Notes under the pieces: model-generated
Database searches by the model: none
What the model saw: only the letters and a program-made list of their open reading frames with translations
What the model was told of the DNA's origin: nothing
Source: Bacteroidaceae bacterium
Lineage (GTDB): Bacteria; Bacteroidota; Bacteroidia; Bacteroidales; Bacteroidaceae
DNA length: 27,466 nucleotides
NCBI GenBank assembly: GCA_021443405.1
Contig: JABUUA010000011.1
Coordinates: 1 to 27,466 of the forward strand
Direction: 5' to 3'
Position numbers and translations under genes: made by a program
Shown: piece by piece, positions 1 to 7,546 of the stretch
Position numbering within the stretch: the first letter of the stretch is position 1
How the letters are laid out: each line of letters starts with the position of its first letter

Positions 1-272
1 GGTGTGAGGTAGTCGATGAGGAAGGATTCGTCGATGAAGGCGCCGGTCCAGTCTTTCCAATCCTCGGTGGTAGAAACGTCGATGCCGCCCATCGTCACGC
101 AGCCTTCGTCGGCGCGGATAAGGTCGAGCATCAGGCGGAACAGCGTGCTTTTGCCAGCTCCGTTGTTGCCCACGAGACCGAGCATCTCGCCTGCGTGAAT
201 CGTGTAGTCGCTGATGTTCACGGCCACTTTCTCGCCGAAGGTCTTCTTCAGATTCTTTATCGTAATGTCCAT
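1..272 (-). CDS. ABC transporter ATP-binding protein, N-terminal fragment (runs off the window)
   Basis: Only the first 90 or so codons are present; the gene continues past position 1. The start ATG reads on the minus strand from 272, and the protein opens with MDITIKNLKKTFGEKVAVNI. A complete Walker A P-loop, GNNGAGKST, lies at residues 35-43, after the usual short beta strands of an ABC nucleotide-binding domain. The Q-loop, signature and Walker B are outside the window. It lies 49 bp downstream of the DUF5687 membrane protein on the same strand, so the two probably form an exporter-type ABC transporter with the ATPase powering the DUF5687 permease. The substrate is unknown. The ABC ATPase call is secure; the partner assignment rests on adjacency. 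Confidence 0.9.
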   Translation of the reverse strand, partial: MDITIKNLKKTFGEKVAVNISDYTIHAGEMLGLVGNNGAGKSTLFRLMLDLIRADEGCVTMGGIDVSTTEDWKDWTGAFIDESFLIDYLT

Positions 273-321
273 AATGGTGGTGTTTTATTTCGGTTAGTTG
301 AATGGTTGCGGTGCGTCGCCC

Positions 322-1821
322 TTAGGCTCGTGAGGCGCGGAAGCCTTCCATGTTGTAGTGGCGGCGGGCCATGAAGCGCTGGTAGATGTTCTTGAGCCAC
401 AGCCGGTGCGTGGCCACGCCCACGATGCCCAGTGCCATGAGGAATACGTAGCCCCAGACGTCGCCCATAAGTTGCACGGCCAGTTTCTCGACGCCCAGCG
501 GCACGAAGAGGACAGCCATGGCGATGATGTTCTGGGCCATGTTGGCCTGCTTGCCCGTTATCTTCTGATTCAGAGGAATGGTGTCGCGGTTATACACGGC
601 GAGTTGGAAGATGATGGGGTAGAGCACACCGAAGGTCATGAACATGTAGCCGAGATTCATCAACAGCGAGACCTTGCCGATGATGACGATGGGGAGCGTG
701 AGCACGAGGGGCAACAGCAGGATGACGCAGTTGAAATAATATTTTGCGCGAAGAAGATCGTAGATGCTCTCGCGGCGCGCCATGAGGCCGTCGATATAGT
801 TGCCCTCAAAGCACATGATGGATGTGAGCGTCATGGTGCCCAGGATAATGTAGTTGTAGAGGCAGATGAACGACTTCATGAAGCTGCCGTCGTACACATC
901 AGAGCAATACTGCATCAGCGAGAAGAAGACAATGAGGCCGAGACCTATGAAGAAGGACGTGCGCACCTGTTTGTTGCGCAAGCGCAGTTTGGTCTCCATC
1001 TTCAGGTATTCGCCCATAGCGCCGTAGCGGTCGAAGAAGCCCATGGTGGCCACGTGTTTCATCTCCACGTCCTCCTTCTTGGCCACTTCGTTATAGACCA
1101 TGCCCATCTGCAGATGGTAGTTGGCCCAGTACCAGAAAGCGATGATGGGCAGCACGATGAGGTAAGGCCAGAGTTGCCAGTGGGCGAACGCGTCCATAAA
1201 GTGGATGAAAGGCAGACGGAAGACGTTGTGGTCGGGCAGGAACATGGCGCAAAAGAGGGCGGCATGTACCGCCAACGGTGCAAGGAACCATAGCAGATGC
1301 TTCAGGCACAAGGCGCGCACAAACAAGTAGATGAGACTGTTGGCCACAATGAGCAACCAGTAACCCAGCAACCAACCTACCGCCGCCCAGAAGCCCAACA
1401 AAGGCATGACGGCCACCAGCGCGCAGGGAACCAGGAAGAACGCCCAGAACAAATTGCCCAGGGAGAACATGGCGTTACGCAGATAGAGATGCATGAGGAA
1501 AGAGCGGCGAATGGGCAGGAGCGCATAAGGTTGCGCATGCTGGCTCGGCGTCTCCTGCAGAATGAAGCGCGTATAGAAGTCGATGATGAGAATGATGAAG
1601 AAGCCACTGTCGATGGCGTGGAAGGCAGCGGTATGCCGACCGCCCAAACCCATGGGAAGCACAACGCCCATCAGCAGCATGAGGGCGGCGTAGTAGGCCA
1701 CCATGAACCACGCCAAGAACTTCATGAACTTGTTCTTTTCATACATCGGGTGGCGCTTATCCTTGAGGTCGGAGTTGCGCTTGATGAGTTTTGCCAACTG
1801 GCGATAAGCCTTGAAAGTCAT
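322..1821 (-). CDS. DUF5687 family polytopic membrane protein, probable ABC permease
   Basis: A 499-residue integral membrane protein rich in hydrophobic segments. There is a pair near residues 35-80 and runs through about 120-245, 285-360 and 365-480, with a basic C-terminus. Length and segment pattern fit the Bacteroidetes DUF5687 family, which resembles ABC-2-type permeases and is usually encoded beside an ABC ATPase. That is the case here, as an ATPase gene follows 49 bp downstream. It is probably the membrane half of an inner-membrane transporter of unknown substrate. No Bacteroidetes -7 box is obvious directly upstream, and trxB ends 107 bp earlier with a strong hairpin between them, so it may have its own promoter that I could not identify. 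The family name is from recognition, not a search. Confidence 0.75.
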   Translation of the reverse strand: MTFKAYRQLAKLIKRNSDLKDKRHPMYEKNKFMKFLAWFMVAYYAALMLLMGVVLPMGLGGRHTAAFHAIDSGFFIILIIDFYTRFILQETPSQHAQPYALLPIRRSFLMHLYLRNAMFSLGNLFWAFFLVPCALVAVMPLLGFWAAVGWLLGYWLLIVANSLIYLFVRALCLKHLLWFLAPLAVHAALFCAMFLPDHNVFRLPFIHFMDAFAHWQLWPYLIVLPIIAFWYWANYHLQMGMVYNEVAKKEDVEMKHVATMGFFDRYGAMGEYLKMETKLRLRNKQVRTSFFIGLGLIVFFSLMQYCSDVYDGSFMKSFICLYNYIILGTMTLTSIMCFEGNYIDGLMARRESIYDLLRAKYYFNCVILLLPLVLTLPIVIIGKVSLLMNLGYMFMTFGVLYPIIFQLAVYNRDTIPLNQKITGKQANMAQNIIAMAVLFVPLGVEKLAVQLMGDVWGYVFLMALGIVGVATHRLWLKNIYQRFMARRHYNMEGFRASRA

Positions 1822-1894
1822 TGCGATGAGAATTTGTTTTGTCCCTCAAGTCGCTGCGTGAGCAGGCCGATGACGAGGGGAAAATGAGTAGAGA

Positions 1895-1922
1895 CGGGCG
1901 CAAGGATGAGGCCTTGCGCCCG
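1895..1922 (-). terminator. Hairpin downstream of trxB, possible terminator
   Basis: A perfect 11-bp inverted repeat (CGGGCGCAAGG and its complement) with a 6-nt loop starts 6 nt after the trxB stop codon on the minus strand. It is followed by a pyrimidine-rich stretch (TCTCTACTCATTTT) rather than an uninterrupted T-run, so it could terminate transcription or protect the 3' end of the mRNA. The stem is seen directly; the role is inferred. Confidence 0.6.
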
Positions 1923-1928
1923 ACGGTG

Positions 1929-2861
1929 TTACAGGGTGCTGAGGTAGCGCTCGGCCTCGATGGCCGCCTTGGCGCCGCTGCCGGCCGCCACGATAGCCTG
2001 GCGATAAAGCGGGTCGGCCACGTCGCCAGCCGCGAACACACCGGGGACGCCGGTGCGGGGCGTCATGCCCTCGGTGAGGATGTAACCCGTCTCGTCGGTC
2101 TTCACCCACGGACGGAAGATGTCGCTGTTGGGCTTGTGCCCGATGGCGAGGAAGAAGCCGTCGATGGCAATGTCGTAGTGACGCTCCTCGGGTGTGCCCT
2201 TCTTCTCCACAAGATGTGCGCCTTGCAAGTGCTCCTCGCCGAAGAGACCTTCGGTGTTGTGCTCGAAGAGAACGGTGATTTTCGGGTGTTCCAGCACGCG
2301 CTCCTGCATGATTTTGCTGGCGCGGAGGAAGGGCTTTCGCACGATGAGATAGACCTTCTCAGCCAGTCCTGCCAAGTAGTGAGCCTCCTCGCAGGCGGTG
2401 TCGCCCCCACCGACCACGGCCACCGTCTTCTTACGATAGAAGAAACCGTCGCACGTGGCGCAGGCACTCACGCCGCGACCGTTGTAGTCTTTCTCGTCCT
2501 GCAAACCTAAATATTTGGCAGTGGCGCCGGTGGCAATGATAATGGTGTCGGCGGTCACCTCGGTGTCGTCGTCGAACCAAACGTGATAGGGCGCCTGCGA
2601 GAGGTCGGTCTTCACGGCGATGGCGGAGCGCATGTCGCAGCCGAAACGTTCGGCCTGCTGGCGGATGTCCTCCATCATGTCGTAACCTTGAACGCCCTCG
2701 GGGTAGCCGGGGAAGTTCTCCACTTCAGTAGTCTGGGTGAGTTGGCCGCCGGGCTGTATGCCCTCGTAGAGCACGGGAGCGAGATTGGCACGGCCCGCGT
2801 AGATGGCGGCGGTATATCCTGCAGGCCCCGAACCGATAATGAGGCAACGAATGTGTTCCAT
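1929..2861 (-). CDS. trxB: Thioredoxin-disulfide reductase
   Basis: A 310-residue flavoprotein that uses NADPH to reduce oxidised thioredoxin in the cytoplasm. The FAD-binding Rossmann motif GSGPAG is at residues 10-15, the redox-active CATC is at about 134-137, and the second nucleotide-binding motif GGGDTA (NADPH) is at about 151-156. The C-terminal FAD-contacting segment GVFAAGDVAD is also present. Length is normal for low-molecular-weight TrxR. It lies 44 bp downstream of the lolA-like gene with no clear promoter between, so cotranscription with ftsK and lolA is likely. A strong hairpin after the stop probably closes the unit. Thioredoxin itself is not in the window. Confidence 0.97.
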   Translation of the reverse strand: MEHIRCLIIGSGPAGYTAAIYAGRANLAPVLYEGIQPGGQLTQTTEVENFPGYPEGVQGYDMMEDIRQQAERFGCDMRSAIAVKTDLSQAPYHVWFDDDTEVTADTIIIATGATAKYLGLQDEKDYNGRGVSACATCDGFFYRKKTVAVVGGGDTACEEAHYLAGLAEKVYLIVRKPFLRASKIMQERVLEHPKITVLFEHNTEGLFGEEHLQGAHLVEKKGTPEERHYDIAIDGFFLAIGHKPNSDIFRPWVKTDETGYILTEGMTPRTGVPGVFAAGDVADPLYRQAIVAAGSGAKAAIEAERYLSTL

Positions 2862-2905
2862 ATACTATATTTATATTATAATGTGTTGTGATTAGTCATC
2901 GTCGC

Positions 2906-3541
2906 TTAGCGCAGGTCGATGATTTGCGCGGTGGGGAAGTCTTTCGAGGGGAACTTGAAGCGGGTGTCGGCGTGGTGCTGGCCGCTCTTGAAGCTGGTGA
3001 TGACGATGCGCACCCATTGGTCCTTGCCTTGTCGCATGCTCACGCGCACGGGGTTGTACTGCTGATCTACCTCGAGGAATATGCCCTGAATCTCCTGCTT
3101 TTTACTGGTGGCGGTCAGATAGACCTTGTAACCTTGCTGTCCGTTCGAGAGTTCGCCATTGGCGAGTTTGTACTTGAAGCCTTTCTTATAGACGGAGAGA
3201 AAGAGGTAGGGGTTGATAGCCTGCAGTTCCGCGTCGGTGGGCTCGGTCATGTTCACCTCGTTGTCATCGGCGAGTTTTGTCCATTGCGTCTTGCCGTCGA
3301 ACCACGTCAGCATTTCGGGCGTGGTCATTTGAAACTTCTTGCCTTGCAGGATGAGCGTGCCCGACTGACTTTCCACGGGCGCTGTGCCACGCAGTTGCGT
3401 GGCGGTGAACTGCAGGGTCATGCCGCCCGCCTGCTGCAGGTGAGCCGCTGTGGCGTCCAGCACTTTGCGGGCGTCGTCCTTGTTGCCGGCGGTGGCGCCG
3501 AGCGTAACGAGGAGGAAGAGTATGAAGGTGATTTGTTTCAT
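2906..3541 (-). CDS. lolA: LolA-like outer-membrane lipoprotein carrier protein
   Basis: A 211-residue periplasmic protein beginning with a Sec signal peptide (MKQITFILFLLVTLGATAG). LolA chaperones carry lipoproteins from the inner to the outer membrane. The mature part shows the expected pattern: a helix (DDARKVLDATAAHLQQ), then beta strands with a motif close to QSGTLILQGKKFQMTTPEML and a later GYKVYLTATSKKQEIQGIFL strand pair, as in the open barrel of the LolA/LolB fold. I start it at 3541, because the in-frame ATG at 3565 would add eight residues before the signal peptide and place tandem-repeat DNA in the coding region. It sits between ftsK and trxB on the same strand. Sequence conservation in this family is low, so the assignment depends on size, signal peptide and fold pattern. 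Confidence 0.85.
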   Translation of the reverse strand: MKQITFILFLLVTLGATAGNKDDARKVLDATAAHLQQAGGMTLQFTATQLRGTAPVESQSGTLILQGKKFQMTTPEMLTWFDGKTQWTKLADDNEVNMTEPTDAELQAINPYLFLSVYKKGFKYKLANGELSNGQQGYKVYLTATSKKQEIQGIFLEVDQQYNPVRVSMRQGKDQWVRIVITSFKSGQHHADTRFKFPSKDFPTAQIIDLR

Positions 3542-3549
3542 GTGCTTAG

Positions 3550-3659
3550 GTTTGAAGTTAGACATGCTTATGTGTGAGGCGAAACATAAGGACGTGTGAG
3601 GCGAAACGTGCGTATGTCTGCGCCCACACGTACGTATGTGTTACCCGAAACTATTGAGG
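3550..3659. repeat. Degenerate 22-bp tandem repeat across the ftsK-lolA junction
   Basis: Five consecutive 22-bp blocks starting at 3550, 3572, 3594, 3616 and 3638 resemble each other. The second and third share GTGTGAGGCGAAAC exactly and match at 17 of 22 positions; the third and fourth match at 16 of 22; the first matches the third at 15 of 22. The last block runs into the final codons of ftsK and matches the second and third at 12 of 22. Two copies can also be read as hairpins with the same 10-nt loop GTGAGGCGAA but different short stems. Confidence 0.7.
3626..3641. repeat. 16-bp near-perfect palindrome at the ftsK stop codon
   Basis: ACACGTACGTATGTGT is self-complementary except for one G-T pair on each side. 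It touches the ftsK stop codon on the minus strand. There is no T-run, so it is not a standard terminator. It could be an mRNA 3' hairpin or a protein-binding site, and it overlaps the 22-bp repeat array. Confidence 0.4.
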
Positions 3660-6097
3660 ATGTTCTCCACTTCCATCTCACTTTGGCAGAGCACCTCGCG
3701 CGGCTTGCTGCCGTGGGCCGGGCCTACGATGCCCGCCTTCTCCAGCTGGTCCATGAGTCGTCCGGCGCGGTTGTAGCCGATGGCGAACTTACGTTGAATC
3801 ATGCTCGTGCTGCCCTGCTGGGTGCTGACTACAAGGCGCGCTACCTCGCCAAACATAGGATCGAGGTGATTGAGGTCCACGTCGGCGGCGCCGCTTTCTT
3901 CGCCCTCCATCTCCACGTGCGGGAGAGGGAAGGGGCCGTGATAGCTCTGCTGCTGAGCGATGTGCATGGAGATGCGCTCCACCTCGGGCGTGTCCACGAA
4001 GGCGCATTGCAGACGAACGGGGTCGGACCCGGCGAGGAAAAGCATGTCGCCCTTGCCCACGAGTTGGTTGGCACCCGGACGGTCGAGGATGGTCTTCGAG
4101 TCGATGCTCTGTGCCGTCTTGAACGCCATGCGTGCGGGGAAGTTAGCTTTGATGGTACCCGTGATGATGTTGGTGGTGGGTCGCTGGGTGGCGATAATCA
4201 TGTGCATGCCCACGGCACGCGCCAGTTGTGCGATGCGGGCGATGGGCAGCTCGATTTCTTTGCCCGCGGTCATAATCAAATCGCCGAACTCATCTATGAT
4301 GACCACGATGTAAGGCATGAATTTATGACCGTTCTTCGGGCTGAGCTGGCGGTCCTTGAACTTCTGATTGTATTCCTTGATGTTGCGTACCCGCGCCTTC
4401 TTCAACAGGTCGTAGCGGGTGTCCATCTCCAGACAAAGGCTCTTGAGCGTCTGCACCACCTTGTTCACGTCGGTGATGATGGGCTCGTCGGTGTCCTCGT
4501 TGCCCTCCACCTGTGCCAGGAAGTGATTGACGATGGGACTATAGACGCTGAACTCCACCTTCTTGGGGTCCACCATCACAATCTTGAGTTCGGCGGGATG
4601 TTTCTTGTAGAGCAGCGAGGTGATGATGGCATTCAGACCCACCGATTTACCTTGTCCCGTGGCACCGGCCACTAACAGGTGAGGCATCTTCGCCAGGTCA
4701 ACGATGAAGATTTCATTGGTGATGGTCTTGCCGAGCGCCATAGGCAGTTCGTATTCTGACTCTTGGAACTTGCGGCTGTTGATGATGCTTTCCATCGACA
4801 CCATCTGAGGTTTGGCGTTGGGGACCTCGATGCCGATGGTTCCTTTACCGGGTATGGGGGCGATGATGCGGATACCTAAGGCCGAGAGGCTCAGGGCGAT
4901 GTCGTCCTCCAGATTACGTATTTTGGCGATGCGCACGCCGGGAGCGGGCGTAATTTCATAGAGCGTGATGGTGGGGCCGACCGTAGCCGAGATGCTTGAA
5001 ATCTCTACGCCATAGGTGCGCAATGTCTTGATGATGCGCTCCTTGTTGGCTTTCTGCTCCGCCATGTCCACGGCGCGGCGCTCGATTTCATACTTCTGGA
5101 GCAGGTCGATGGTGGGGTATTTGTAGTTCTCCAAGTCGAGCTTCGGGTCGTAAGGTTCCAAGGCGCGTGTGTCGTCGAGGTCGGCCGAGTCCTCGTCGGT
5201 GCCCACGGTGACGGTCATTCCCGGCGTGTCGGGTGCCGTCTCTCCCGTGCTTGCCGGGTCTCCCGCAGGCAGATGCTCCTCGGCGGTGTGCGTGGTGTCG
5301 GTCAGTTTCAACTCGATGTCGGGGTGCTCGTGTATTTTGGGCAGCGCCTTGGGGTCGGGTTGATGCTCAAAAGAGATGGTGGTGGCTGTCTGCACAGGCT
5401 CGTGCACGACGGGTGATTCTTCATCTTCTTCGGCCTCCGTCTCCTTGTCGGTGCGCAAGGGTTTCTGCGCCAGAGTCGTAATCTTGCGGAGCGAGCGCGC
5501 CGTCTCTCCCGTGACGTAGAGGAAGTAGGCTACGGCCGTTGCAATCAACACAATGATGGTCCCCAACTTACCGATGTGCTCGTCGAGGTAGTTCTTTGCC
5601 GATGTGCCGTGCATGCCGCCCAGGAAATAGCCCTCCTGTTTGCAGAAAGTCAGTTCGATGAATGTGAAGAACAACGAGAACCACACCATGAGGAAGGCAC
5701 AGTTGAGAAACCACTTCCAGAGGCGAAGATTCCACATATTTCGGTTGCCTATCTGGAAAAGACGATAGACACAAGCCAGCAAGAAGATGGGGACGGCGAA
5801 ACTCGAGATGCCAAAGCCGTTCTTGACATTGTGCTCCACAAGCCAATTTCCGAGGCCGCCTATCCAGTTGTGCTCATAGTTGAAACCCGAGCAAACAAAG
5901 GAGGTGAGCGCCAGGAGCATGGCCACACCTAAGGCTAGAAGTACGAAGATGCTACTATATCGCAGTAGTTCTTCATTGCTGAGTTTGTCCTCTTCGTGCT
6001 GACTCTTAGCGCGGTGTCGTTGCGTCGTCTTGTTGGTCTTGCTTGCTTTTGCGGTGGTTTTCTTCTTGGTGGTTGTATCTTGTGATTTAGTAGTCAT
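3641..6097 (-). CDS. ftsK: DNA translocase FtsK
   Basis: An 818-residue membrane-anchored motor that pumps DNA at the division septum, clears chromosome ends and activates XerCD recombination. Order of parts: a basic Thr/Lys-rich N-terminal tail (1-45), four membrane segments (about 50-205), an acidic Pro/Glu/Thr-rich linker (about 210-330), the alpha domain, then the beta RecA-like motor with Walker A GATGQGKS near residue 480 and Walker B VVIIDEFGDLI near 600. The C-terminal gamma winged helix (AIGYNRAGRLMDQLEKAGIV, about 755-775) normally reads polar KOPS sequences and contacts XerD. The length suits the short-linker FtsK/SpoIIIE type. It appears to head an ftsK-lolA-trxB unit, with a TAATTTTG -7 box upstream, and is divergent from the DUF5063 gene. 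Confidence 0.97.
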   Translation of the reverse strand: MTTKSQDTTTKKKTTAKASKTNKTTQRHRAKSQHEEDKLSNEELLRYSSIFVLLALGVAMLLALTSFVCSGFNYEHNWIGGLGNWLVEHNVKNGFGISSFAVPIFLLACVYRLFQIGNRNMWNLRLWKWFLNCAFLMVWFSLFFTFIELTFCKQEGYFLGGMHGTSAKNYLDEHIGKLGTIIVLIATAVAYFLYVTGETARSLRKITTLAQKPLRTDKETEAEEDEESPVVHEPVQTATTISFEHQPDPKALPKIHEHPDIELKLTDTTHTAEEHLPAGDPASTGETAPDTPGMTVTVGTDEDSADLDDTRALEPYDPKLDLENYKYPTIDLLQKYEIERRAVDMAEQKANKERIIKTLRTYGVEISSISATVGPTITLYEITPAPGVRIAKIRNLEDDIALSLSALGIRIIAPIPGKGTIGIEVPNAKPQMVSMESIINSRKFQESEYELPMALGKTITNEIFIVDLAKMPHLLVAGATGQGKSVGLNAIITSLLYKKHPAELKIVMVDPKKVEFSVYSPIVNHFLAQVEGNEDTDEPIITDVNKVVQTLKSLCLEMDTRYDLLKKARVRNIKEYNQKFKDRQLSPKNGHKFMPYIVVIIDEFGDLIMTAGKEIELPIARIAQLARAVGMHMIIATQRPTTNIITGTIKANFPARMAFKTAQSIDSKTILDRPGANQLVGKGDMLFLAGSDPVRLQCAFVDTPEVERISMHIAQQQSYHGPFPLPHVEMEGEESGAADVDLNHLDPMFGEVARLVVSTQQGSTSMIQRKFAIGYNRAGRLMDQLEKAGIVGPAHGSKPREVLCQSEMEVENILNSFG

Positions 6098-6123
6098 ATA
6101 ATATAGTGAGCTGATTTCGTCTG

Positions 6124-6131
6124 CAAAATTA
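6124..6131 (-). promoter_or_regulatory. Putative -7 element for the ftsK transcript
   Basis: On the minus strand the sequence reads TAATTTTG, matching the Bacteroidetes -7 consensus TAnnTTTG, and lies 26 bp upstream of the ftsK ATG. No good TTTG occurs at the expected -33 spacing, so this is a partial match. Confidence 0.45.
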
Positions 6132-6170
6132 AAGGAAAATCCTTAAATATTCTACTGTTTAAAGGATTTT
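6132..6170. promoter_or_regulatory. Inverted repeats in the ftsK/DUF5063 divergent promoter region
   Basis: AAAATCCTT (6136-6144) is perfectly complementary to AAGGATTTT (6162-6170) across a 17-nt spacer. A second, shorter dyad AAGGA-aaa-TCCTT overlaps the left arm at 6132-6144. The arms lie between the two divergent -7 boxes, a natural place for an operator that controls both directions. No regulator was identified. Confidence 0.4.
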
Positions 6171-6174
6171 TTTG

Positions 6175-6182
6175 TAACTTTG
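6175..6182 (+). promoter_or_regulatory. Putative -7 element for the DUF5063-exonuclease-methyltransferase transcript
   Basis: TAACTTTG matches TAnnTTTG and ends only 10 bp before the ATG at 6193. If used, the start of transcription would fall about 5-7 nt before the start codon, giving an almost leaderless mRNA. The -33 position is not a good TTTG. Confidence 0.5.
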
Positions 6183-6192
6183 TGTTCTCGAT

Positions 6193-6729
6193 ATGGAACA
6201 GGAAAAGTTGATATATACCCACGACACCCTCGAGTTCGTGACAGTGGCCGTCCGTTTCTGCGCCTTTTTGGAACAATCGGAAGGTCTCGACAAAGCCGAA
6301 TTTACAGGCACACTGCTTAAAATGTTGCCCTTGCTTTACCTGAAAGCCCAACTGCTGCCGACGGTGGAGAGCGAGGGCGATTTTTTACCCGCCGACCAAG
6401 TGACAGAGCAAGATTACGACTGGCTGCGCCACGTCATCTGGCAAGTTTTGGGCGACGACGACCAGTATCTCGACGTTTGTTACGAGGACCCTATGCAGAC
6501 CGACGAGACGCAATGGCGCTCCGTTTCCGAGCATCTGGCCGACATCTACCAGCCTTTGCGCAATTTCTTGGCTGTGTATAAGGAGGGCGTTGAGGACTGC
6601 ATGACCGACTCGCTGTGGGCCGTGGAGCAGTCGTTCACTGAGTATTGGGGGCAGGCCGCCGTGGACGCCATGCGCCGCCTGCATTTTATCAACAAGCGTT
6701 TGAGCGAAAGGGAGGACGACTATGAGTAA
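6193..6729 (+). CDS. DUF5063 domain-containing protein
   Basis: A 178-residue soluble, acidic, mostly helical protein that I recognise as DUF5063, a Bacteroidetes family without an established function. It opens with MEQEKLIYTHDTLEFVTVAV and has conserved-looking aromatic and acidic stretches (DYDWLRHVIWQVLGDDDQYL; DSLWAVEQSFTEYWGQAAVD). No signal peptide, membrane segment or nucleotide-binding motif is visible. Its last 8 nt overlap the start of the exonuclease gene, so the two are translationally coupled. An RNA- or DNA-processing context is suggested by that neighbour and by the rRNA methyltransferase that follows. The family name comes from recognition of the sequence and its location before the exonuclease. 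Confidence 0.72.
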   Translation: MEQEKLIYTHDTLEFVTVAVRFCAFLEQSEGLDKAEFTGTLLKMLPLLYLKAQLLPTVESEGDFLPADQVTEQDYDWLRHVIWQVLGDDDQYLDVCYEDPMQTDETQWRSVSEHLADIYQPLRNFLAVYKEGVEDCMTDSLWAVEQSFTEYWGQAAVDAMRRLHFINKRLSEREDDYE

Positions 6730-7546
6730 GACATTGGTCAGTCGTTTCGACAAAAGCATCATCCCCACACTACCCCGTGCCGTCTTTGAAGGCCGCATCA
6801 TCGTTATCCAGAGCGAACTTGAAGCCAAGAAGGCTGTGCGCTTCTTGCTCTCGCAACCTATTCTTGGCTTCGACACCGAGACGCGTCCCAACTTCCGCAA
6901 GGGCGGCATGAACAAGGTGGCGCTGCTGCAAGTCTCATGCTACGACACTTGTTTCTTGTTCCGCCTCAATCAGATGGGCCTGCCCCAGTGTCTGCTCGAT
7001 TTGCTGGCAAGTACAGATGTGCAGAAGATTGGGCTCTCGTGGCACGACGACGTCACCCAGTTGCGCCGTCGCAACGAGGAGGTGGTGAGCGAAGGTTTCC
7101 TAGAACTGCAAACCTACTCTAGCGAGTTCGGCATCACAGACATGAGCCTGGCGAAGTTGTATGCCAACGTGTTCGGTCAGAAGATAAGCAAGACACAACA
7201 ACTGAGTAACTGGGAGGCCGACGTGCTGAGCGAGGCGCAGAAGCAATATGCGGCCACCGATGCTTGGGCGTGCATCCGCTTGTATGAGGAATTGCACCGT
7301 CTCGAGGAGTCGGGCGACTATACGCTGGAAGTGATTCCCGAGCCCGAACCACCCCAGCGACCTGAGGGCGAAGCACCAAAGGCGGATAAGCCTAAGCCCA
7401 AACGTCGCAAGAAGTCGGGCCGCAAGAAACCAGTCGCCGCGGCCGACAACAGCGCAACCCCCAAGGCTGCCACCCGCCGAAAGAAACCAATCAGGAAGAA
7501 GAAAACCGATAAACATGTACAAGAACCTACTACTCAAGAAGGGTAA
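6722..7546 (+). CDS. RNase D-like 3'-5' exonuclease with basic C-terminal tail
   Basis: A 274-residue protein of the DEDD exonuclease superfamily, which trims 3' ends of RNA or DNA using two metal ions. The Exo I motif FDTETRP (about residue 51) supplies the Asp and Glu. Exo II falls in the GLSWHDDVTQLRR segment (about 105), and Exo III is probably the YAATDAWACIRLYEEL stretch (about 178), where Y-x-x-x-D marks the DEDDy type. Beyond residue 200 the chain becomes a Pro/Lys/Arg-rich tail of about 70 residues with KPKPKRRKKSGRKK and TRRKKPIRKKKT clusters, likely to bind nucleic acid. There is no HRDC domain, unlike full-length RNase D. The gene overlaps the one before by 8 nt and the rRNA methyltransferase after it by 32 nt. 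Confidence 0.88.
   Translation: MSKTLVSRFDKSIIPTLPRAVFEGRIIVIQSELEAKKAVRFLLSQPILGFDTETRPNFRKGGMNKVALLQVSCYDTCFLFRLNQMGLPQCLLDLLASTDVQKIGLSWHDDVTQLRRRNEEVVSEGFLELQTYSSEFGITDMSLAKLYANVFGQKISKTQQLSNWEADVLSEAQKQYAATDAWACIRLYEELHRLEESGDYTLEVIPEPEPPQRPEGEAPKADKPKPKRRKKSGRKKPVAAADNSATPKAATRRKKPIRKKKTDKHVQEPTTQEG

Noticed and set aside
358..1887. Long open frames on the plus strand opposite the DUF5687 gene
   Set aside because: They mirror a gene with clear membrane segments and yield His/Glu/Gln-rich products with no recognisable domain, as expected from the opposite strand of GC-rich coding DNA.
3596..4675. 359-codon frame on the plus strand opposite ftsK
   Set aside because: It lies across the conserved FtsK motor domain, and its translation is rich in His, Val and Leu with no family resemblance.
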